From Macrosoma leucophasiata (Eukaryota > Arthropoda > Insecta > Lepidoptera > Hedylidae), in the NCBI GenBank assembly GCA_036365455.1, contig JAWQUS010000008.1, positions 10,523,501 through 10,587,500 of the forward strand: 64,000 nucleotides of DNA. The letters run 5' to 3'. The position numbers and the translations under genes are program-made. This document shows, piece by piece, positions 57,801 to 64,000 of this stretch. The notes under the pieces were generated by a model. The model ran no database searches. It had not been told where the DNA came from and was given only the letters and a program-made list of their open reading frames with translations. Position 1 is the first letter of the stretch. Every line of letters begins with the position of its first letter.

Positions 57801-60800
57801 TTTATTACAGCATCTGTTATGCAGATATATTCACTTTCGGTGCAATCAAATTCGCGCAAAAAAAAAAAATCTTTTCCAAAAAGCTTGCAGTAAGTGAATG
57901 TTACAGGCTTAGACATCTACACAATAACCGAAGATCAAAATGTAGACATGTTGGCTAAGGCCTTAACTGTTATACCTCTGTTATGGTTATTACAGGGCCA
58001 TACATTACCATCTAAACGTAGTACGATAGAGCTTAACACTAGCATTGGTAGGAAATAGATTAGGTAATACAAATATAGCTGTTATCTGTATAATATCACT
58101 GTGTCTACATTACGCTCAGCATAATAATTCTACTGCCTCAGTAGCCTAGTGGTAGCAGGCCACTACTACTACTACTATGGGGTCCTGGGTTCAATTTCCA
58201 TATAAGCGTAACGATATAAATAAAATCCTTTCTGGTTCTATTGGGATTTTCCATTTTCTGGAAGTTTTCCAGTACCTCGAAGCGGGGTTATGTGCCCAGT
58301 GATGTAAATAGGCTCGCCACCTGTTACATGGGACAAAACGTAACCGGCGAATCGTGGGTGTTTGCATGAATGCTTGAATGGATGCACTTACCTCCCCTTC
58401 GGATTACAGGCGTGAAGTTACGTTTTAATAATTCTAAGAAAGTATATTACGCAGCTCAGCATAGCTCATCATATACATGTACCAAATTGCAGCAAAATAT
58501 CAATAACAAATAAACAACTCTATGCGCGCGGCTAACTTTAAGTGAATGATTCGCAATTGCATTATTTGATTTCGAGAATAATAAATAAGTTGGCACTTTA
58601 AATTATTTTCAAATTTTGTGATTAGTCTCTATCTGGGCACAAATTTTTACAAGTTCAGCCTTGATCAATTAAACAAGAATACAACTTCACGCCATAACGT
58701 CCCCGTAGGGTAGTATGGGTAGGCTGAGATGTATGCATACATTTAATTCATTTACGCCTTTACAGTTTGACATTCACTAGAAGAAACCCATGTAATAGGG
58801 GTTTCAATAAATAATCTACCTTTGAATTAAATCAGATTTATTATTCATTGCCCGGGGATTGAAACCAGGATCTCAGGCCAATCATTGCTTTTATCAAACT
58901 TACTCAACTAGAGATGTTTTTTTCAAACATATTTTAGTCATCTTAAAATGCATTGTCTGCATGCTGCAGCAGCATAGCATATATTTGAAGCCAATTAAAG
59001 CAGTGCAAATAACTTGAGAAGTTAGCTTTATTAAATTATAAAGTCTGTTAATTCTATACTAAATACTGCATAGCATCACCACAAAAAGTAGCACTTTAAA
59101 CTACATAGTCATTCGCATTAGCAGAATTATACTTTTTTATATGGTTGCGAACAAATATATATTATACTATAGTATAACAAGATGATAAATACTGCATCCA
59201 CGCATATCTTAATAAAAATAGAACAAAGAAAACAAAGATAATTACATATTAATGCAGTGTTGCCATTACTGTGGATTACATTAACGGCTGAGAGCATGTC
59301 AAGCCTATCGAGCCCAATTAAAATATATAACCATAAATACTGTAAAAGTACATTAATAAATAATTTACAATAATCATCTTAATGCCATAGTAGCATCTTA
59401 AAACGGCCTGTATCATCACTCCATTTTTTAAAATTTAATAGGTTAACTTAAATTTCTATAGTAATTAGTCATTGGACAGAACTAAAATAAACATAGTTTA
59501 TTACAAGGAGAAAAGTCTCTGTAACAAACATTTTTTTTTATGTAATAAAAGTGGCAAACAAGTATGCAGTTCACATTGATGCGATGACTACTGCCTAATG
59601 ACACCCACACAAAGACCAAGGTCAAAGTACAGATGCATTACCACTCCTGAGGTCTAAGGTGTTATGCCTCTGTGCCGGAAATTACAGGCCTGTACATTAC
59701 CACCTGACCGGAACACAATAGTGGTGAACACTACCATTTAGCGGCAAGTGTATTAGGTAATGCGGTGGTGCCTACACCCGCGAACTCCATGACTGGAGCT
59801 CTACCACCAGTAAAAACATTATGATCGCGCAGATGGAATACATGCAATACCCTGTAAATTTTGAATGTGATAAATATATAAGTATTTACCTGCAGTTGGG
59901 TCTGTATTAGTGTCTGGATTTGTTAGTAAATGATAATCTGCATTATTATCTAGCCCCTCTGCAATTGTTTGCCAAGCTTCTTTTGAATTACTATTATTAC
60001 TTGTCTGATGAATGTTATCTATATCAGCCTCACTTTTTATATTCTCACGTTTATTCTTTGATTTCTTTTCTTCGCCTGTAAATAAATGATGACAATTAAT
60101 ACTCCAAGTATGAATATGAAACATAAGTTTATGCTATCACTGTTATTACCTTATACATATACTTAGAGCTAAATGGAAGCACTCAGCTCTCATCATGCTC
60201 CAGGGCAAAATTACGGCCCTCTAATTTCTAGCAGAGAAGCACAAGAGCTTAGGTTGCAGGTCTGGCAACACATCTAAATTGAAAGCTAGGGTTTCATATT
60301 ACTTTCATAATGACACTTTGATCATTTCATATATGTATGACACATATACAACATGTAACGGGAATAATGCACACTCTTAAACACCTCGATTAGAAAATTG
60401 AGTTATAATCATAATACATTAACTGAAATTGCAATATTAAGTATTTAATATTTTTTATTTAAGAAACAAGTTGTCCTCAATTTGTACGAACAGTATGCAC
60501 AACCTATGCATACTAACCCTACCTCTACTTACGACCGCTCATAAAACACAAACCAACTCGCAGACGTGCACTGTCGCAATGTGATGTAGCGTAATCTGCG
60601 TACCCCTATTTAACACTTGCTAGTAATAAGATTCATTTTCACTATTTTATTTCTTAAATTATTATCAATAATAAAATGCTCGTCTCAACTAATTCTAATA
60701 AACTTGCTGAGACTAGCATTTTATTTTGGATAGACGTTAATCTCAATTTCGTTTGTATTTACTGTTCACCAAATGGGTGACCATAATTTCTTTAATTGTA

Positions 60801-62519
60801 ATTAATTTTGGGACAAAATGTTACCTATACCAAAAATGCCTAAAATTGATTTGGTTATCGATTGTGAACAAACTTCAAACTAGTTTCGGGTTGTACATTC
60901 AATCCTATTACACATTGTGTATATATTATGTAGACATTGTGTTTCAGGTTGAGGAATCTTAAAAGTTAAGAGTGACTCAACCAGTGGGATGAGGGAAATC
61001 AGGTGTGACAATGAAGTGTCCACTCTATATGCATTATTATTGTATATTCTTTGACATTATGAGTGAGAGATAATGTGACTACCTATAGTGTCCAGACTCT
61101 AATAATAATTTTAATGAAATTAAATGTACACATACCATCATGATTATTTCTTCTTTTCCGTTTATATGGTGTAAATAAACGTATAGGGCCAAGGGCTGGA
61201 ATGAGTAAAAATAAAATAGTGAACAATTTAAATATATTATTAAATTAAAATAATATTCTGAGTACGTTATTTAACGCAAACCTGAGGTCATTTATGTAAA
61301 CAAGTTATTCCACATCTGAATGATACATGTTATTTTTGTTATATTATGGTGCTACTCTCAACATGTAAGGTTTTATACACTTTTATAGATGTACTTCATA
61401 TCACCTTAGCAGTATGTTAAATAGCTAGTCTCTACAACCAAGCTCATCAAGCTGTTTCAGAGGAGTTTATTTATAAACCCTGCGACACAATCATTTTATA
61501 CAAATATATTACCCTAGGTCATTTCTTTTATAAAAGAACTGTGCGCTTGGTATTTAACGATAATTGTGAACTAGCATTTAGTGGTACATAAGTTTTTTAT
61601 ATACACATATTTTAGACAGTGCACCAATTATTGTCTAAGAAAATCTCAACTACAAATATAATTAACTTTACCAACAGTATCTACGAGTCAGACCAACTTT
61701 AGAATTAACTAATCTGTGTGTCTGTAGCCATAAATATCATGATTTTTTTACAGTAAAATTATTTTTATAACTTTTCTATAATGGCTACTAATTAACAATT
61801 ATTAACTACTCACCAGATTGATCATCACAGCATGCTCCACAAGTACAGCCTGTGGCATGTGGGGTCAGTATACCTTCATCTATCAATGTCTGGATACTTC
61901 TCCCTCCAAATCTGATGGACCTCTTCCAATCCTTGCTGGACGCTCTGCCACAGAGTGCTTCAAATTCACTCGGCGTATACCATTCCAGACCGTACTTTAT
62001 ACACCTGCCACGCCCGCCGGATCCTAACCTTTGCTTGTGCAGCTCCGCCGACGTATTCTTACATCGGATGGGTAGAATAGGCATGTTCGCTGTTTCAGCC
62101 CAGGTTCTGCTACCCACCGACCGGGTTGTCGATGTTGACGTCGAGCTCGAATCGTCTAGCTGGTCGCGCTTCGACGGCGACGATGGATTTTGTATGACAA
62201 TGTGGGTCGCTTTTATGTCGTCCGACACCGGCCCACCAGATATGAATCCGTTGTCAACGCATATCATAGGCAGCTGGTCCGATGTTATAACGTTGAAAGT
62301 AGTGCCGGCGATGAGGGTCCCTACCGGTAATGACACTGGCACCGTCACCACTCCATTAGAATCGCTAGACAGCCGCGCCGCCTTAATTCCACTCGCTAAA
62401 ACAGAACCGCCATCGTTGCGATCGGAGTTGTGCTCGGCCGCCGTCGCCAAGGGATCGGCTTCTGTTACTTCGGTAATGTCCGGCATAACGACGTTTTCCG
62501 AACTTCTAGTCTCCGCCAT
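54676..62519 (-). CDS. DEAF1: DEAF1-type transcription factor (SAND + MYND), five exons, complete
   Basis: Nuclear DNA-binding regulator. In Drosophila DEAF-1 binds TTCG-type motifs, including the Deformed autoregulatory element, and supports embryogenesis and immune gene expression (family knowledge). Exons in gene order: 62519-61814, 61195-61136, 60075-59890, 56693-56461, 54867-54676; junction phases 1, 1, 1, 0; total 1,377 nt, 458 residues plus TAG. SAND is at about residues 146-230 with the KDWK core ([14 protein letters not shown]); a basic stretch YKRKRRN at about 246-252; a probable coiled coil at about 322-385; MYND finger at 396-432. The start has a good context (aaaacgATGG). At 458 residues it is shorter than the fly protein (about 576), so an alternative exon may have been missed. 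It is convergent with LanA. Confidence 0.9.
55320..56165 (-). mobile_element. SINE family B copy interrupted by a TIR element (DEAF1 intron 4)
   Basis: Reverse family B sequence runs 55320-55380 (ggtggcaaactagcatgcag), stops, and resumes at about 55956-56165 (acacaaagaccagaggttaa to ctaccaccagt). The insert at 55383-55953 is the TIR element described separately. A clear nested insertion. Confidence 0.8.
55383..55953 (+). mobile_element. TIR element of about 570 bp, copy 1 (inside SINE B)
   Basis: Ends acaacatgtaacggga and, inverted, acaacgtgtcacagga; TA lies at both borders. Body includes acagtatgcacaacctatgc and gagactagcattttatt. Copy 2 is at 60348-60918 in the same orientation. No transposase; probably a nonautonomous DNA transposon. 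An LTR reading (TGTAAC...TTACA) is possible but the ends are longer inverted repeats than LTRs have, and the flanking SINE shows no internal region. Confidence 0.65.
56461..56693 (-). CDS. DEAF1: DEAF1 exon 4: coiled-coil segment
   Basis: Starts after ttatcag at 56694, which alone gives the phase needed by exon 3 (junction TAGLPDMGG). Encodes [20 protein letters not shown] followed by [13 protein letters not shown], an amphipathic Leu/Glu/Arg helix of the type that mediates dimerisation in DEAF1. An acceptor further upstream (56762 region) does not fit the phase. Confidence 0.85.
56833..57020 (-). mobile_element. SINE family B, truncated copy (DEAF1 intron 3)
   Basis: Reverse family B with its oligo-A tail (as T run at 56834) and 3' body to about 57000, then a short piece gtgaacactaccagt; the middle of the family is deleted. 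Confidence 0.7.
57270..57475. mobile_element. Fold-back repeat with GAGCGTTATCTC arms
   Basis: Left arm has atattgcacat and gagcgttatctc; right arm has gagataacgctc and gatgtgcaatattt, so the element folds back on itself over about 200 bp. Relatives lie near 13155 and 40522. No coding capacity. A family C tRNA-like head follows inverted at 57523-57600. Confidence 0.6.
57890..58080 (-). repeat. Decayed SINE family B copy (DEAF1 intron 3)
   Basis: Weak but collinear match to reverse family B (gatcaaaatgtagacatg, attacagggccatacattac, aggaaatagattaggtaat). Oldest-looking copy in the window. Confidence 0.5.
58133..58425 (+). mobile_element. tRNA-derived SINE, family A, copy 3, with 11-bp target-site duplication
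   Basis: Same family as 1311-1618. It is bounded by the direct repeat taataattcta at 58122-58132 and 58426-58436, a target-site duplication that fixes both ends. It lies in DEAF1 intron 3 (56694-59889), antisense to that gene. Good preservation of the duplication suggests this is the youngest of the three copies. Confidence 0.85.
59531..59811 (-). mobile_element. SINE family B, full-length reverse copy (DEAF1 intron 3)
   Basis: Reverse family B from the T run at 59531 to ctctaccaccagt at 59811, in the same transcriptional sense as DEAF1. It ends 79 nt from the exon 3 border (59890). Confidence 0.8.
59890..61195 (-). CDS. DEAF1: DEAF1 exons 2-3: basic region and acidic/Asn-rich linker
   Basis: Exon 2 (61195-61136, 60 nt) encodes [19 protein letters not shown], the conserved extension after SAND with a likely nuclear localisation signal. 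Exon 3 (60075-59890) encodes a Lys/Glu/Asn-rich linker including [15 protein letters not shown] and [14 protein letters not shown]. The intron between them carries one copy of the TIR element (60348-60918). Confidence 0.88.
60348..60918 (+). mobile_element. TIR element of about 570 bp, copy 2 (DEAF1 intron 2)
   Basis: Closely matches 55383-55953 along its length with scattered changes; ends tacaacatgtaacggg and tattacacattgtgta. It lies between DEAF1 exons 2 and 3. Immediately left of it (about 60170-60290) is a badly decayed family B SINE. Confidence 0.65.
61196..61813 (-). other. DEAF1 intron 1
   Basis: A 618-nt AT-rich intron with good donor (GTGAGT at 61813-61808) and acceptor (cattccag). 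No repeat recognised. Confidence 0.7.
61814..62519 (-). CDS. DEAF1: DEAF1 exon 1: N-terminus and SAND domain
   Basis: Encodes residues 1-235. The first 135 are Ser/Thr/Asp-rich and probably disordered, with [18 protein letters not shown] and HIVIQNPSS. The SAND domain follows ([56 protein letters not shown]), complete up to the donor at 61813. The exon is markedly GC-richer than surrounding DNA, in contrast to the introns. Confidence 0.93.
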
Positions 62520-63140
62520 CGTTTTCTTCCACCCTCCCCTAAATTCCCCCTCGCGCTGGGTACTTTATTTTGAACTATCACATGAACGTATAAATTATCA
62601 AATATACGCACACATAGTAAAAACGAACTTCGATCCACCCGTCGGCCATAATGAAAAAAAATGAAAACATTTACGTACGCTGACTACTCTGAGGTTATGG
62701 CGGCAAATTAAAACATAATCTGATTCCTATTTAATTTTTAGGATTATCGAAATGTATAGTCGATCAAGTTTCAAAAATAAATAAATTTAGTTTATTTTTC
62801 ATTACATGTGCATTGCAATTACCAGCTACATATTAATTAAGGTGAACGCACACATAACGGAGTCGAAGTAGCCGAAGGAGCTGAACGATCCGATGTCAAA
62901 TAAGCCTCGCATATACATCTGCATCGAAAGAATCGACCGCGCCGAAGAAATCGTTTCTATTGGCTTTAAACCTGTCGCACAGTTACAAATTGTATAGCTC
63001 TTCATAATCACCTACCTACTAATTCTATCAAATTAGAAACACTCATTTTTAGAATACAGTAGAAGCTCTTTATTCGCGGGGTATACGTTCCGTAATTATG
63101 CCGCGAATACAGATATCGTGAATATGGAATGGTAATTTAA
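62520..63140 (-). promoter_or_regulatory. DEAF1: DEAF1 5' UTR / upstream region
   Basis: The 60 nt before the ATG are pyrimidine-rich on the plus strand (ccaccctcccctaaattccc), so purine-rich in the mRNA sense. No TATA box was found at a convincing distance, as is common for regulatory genes. The transcription start cannot be placed. 62830-63000 holds a GC-richer patch of unknown nature. Confidence 0.4.
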
Positions 63141-63144
63141 ATAG

Positions 63145-63480
63145 AATTACTGGCTGTTGCCCGCGGCTTCGCCTGCGTGGATGTCGTTTAAAAAGTAGCC
63201 GATGTTCTAAGAATTTTTTTTTTTCCTCAAACACCACGTACTTTTCTCTTGAAAATTTTCCTAAATTTTCTTTGCTATAAACCTCACGGAGCCCGAGACC
63301 TTTCCAACGAATGCAAAACCGTGGAAACCGGTTAGTGCGTTCTGAAGTTATAGCGTCAGGAAGGAAAACCCGACTTATTTTTATATTATAGACTAGCTGT
63401 GCCCGCGACTTCGCCCGCGTGAGAATTTATTATTGTTCAGTATCTACCCGGACAAAACCGTGAGCGCAGCTAGTATAAAA
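63145..63480 (-). mobile_element. Helitron-like repeat ends
   Basis: Two adjacent copies of the inverted signature: ctggctgttgcccgcggctt at about 63150 and actagctgtgcccgcgactt at about 63412, each the reverse of the ...gggcaacagctag end at 18717. The segment 63270-63400 matches 18545-18650 in reverse (aacccgacttatttttat). Confidence 0.5.
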
Positions 63481-64000
63481 ATAGTCTAAGGTATTCCTTA
63501 TACATAAGCTATCTGCCGTTCCTAGGCGCCCAAATAAAAAAAGCAGACATAAAAAATCAGTTTAATGTAAGTTTTTGACCATACATTTTGATAAGTTACA
63601 TAATATCTTCAGGTCTAGGCAAGGGTCTTTATGTTTTGAGTAACAAGTTTGTTATAGCTAAATTTTCAGTTTGTTTACATACTTAAAAACGCCGACCGCT
63701 GCGAAAGCCACTTTACCTCAAAGGAACCGTCGAACGAAACAAACAACGCCGTTAGATTTTGAAAACTCAATCTAGGCGTAGTTGTAATAAGGTCTATTTT
63801 AAGTCTTGGATTTTTTGGATTCTGCCGATTCGGACGAATTGGCGCGGACAAGCGTGCGAAGTTTCATACGATTTCTTTTAAATTCGGCTCGTTCGTCGCG
63901 TTCGGCTCCAATAAGTGTGCTTTCACCTTTAACATGTATAATCCTACATGTTTCTGAAAATATTTTAATTACTATATAATACTACATATTATTTTATTCA
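63481..64000. other. Window end, no gene seen
   Basis: Mixed sequence with CG-containing words at 63690-63900 and no open frame of interest. Could be further DEAF1-distal repeat DNA. Confidence 0.45.

Noticed and set aside
55383..60918. The two 570-bp direct repeats as LTRs of one retrovirus-like element
   Set aside because: The DNA between them contains DEAF1 exons 3-4 and several SINEs, no gag/pol, and copy 1 sits inside a SINE with TA borders.
61852..62664. Plus-strand open frame of 270 codons
   Set aside because: It is the complement of DEAF1 exon 1, whose minus-strand frame encodes a clear SAND domain; the plus-strand product has no recognisable motif.

Overview
The window is insect nuclear DNA, most likely from a moth or butterfly. 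It is AT-rich, its genes are cut into many short exons with GT/AG introns, and its introns and intergenic DNA carry repeat types I associate with Lepidoptera: Helitron-like ends rich in cgggcgaag, a repeat with the core TCTCAATTCGTCCGGATC, and LINE tails ending in short tandem repeats. The order is an inference. The two host gene identities rest on domain content.

Positions 334-34360 (+) hold the 3' part of a laminin alpha-chain gene of the LanA (alpha-3/5) type. I traced 57 exons by splice sites and reading phase. They join into one open frame of 10,303 nt (3,433 residues and a TAA stop), from the end of the laminin N-terminal domain to the end of LG5. Domain order is LE array, domain IV'', LE repeats, one laminin IV (L4) module, LE repeats, coiled coil, LG1-3, Pro/Thr-rich linker, LG4-5. 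The signal peptide and most of the LN domain lie upstream of the window. The product is a secreted basement-membrane protein.

Positions 34361-54675 contain the LanA 3' end and then about 20 kb with no confirmed host gene. This stretch is a graveyard of mobile elements: a 5'-truncated non-LTR retrotransposon with a 915-residue open frame, a 5S-rRNA-derived SINE with target-site duplication, a broken copia element split by a SINE, a mariner with both ends but a damaged transposase, a long-TIR MITE, a LINE remnant that has lost its reverse transcriptase, and several perfect or nested palindromes.

Positions 54676-62519 (-) hold a complete DEAF1-type transcription factor gene in five exons (458 residues: SAND domain, basic stretch, predicted coiled coil, C-terminal MYND finger), convergent with LanA. 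Its introns carry SINEs and two copies of a TIR element of about 570 bp. Positions 62520-64000 are the DEAF1 upstream region and Helitron-like repeats.

The strongest candidate for something undescribed is a fold-back element with a tRNA-like core and intact pol III box A and box B. A double copy at 21597-22079 in a LanA intron is bounded by a 13-bp target-site duplication, and a rearranged relative lies at 51443-51720.
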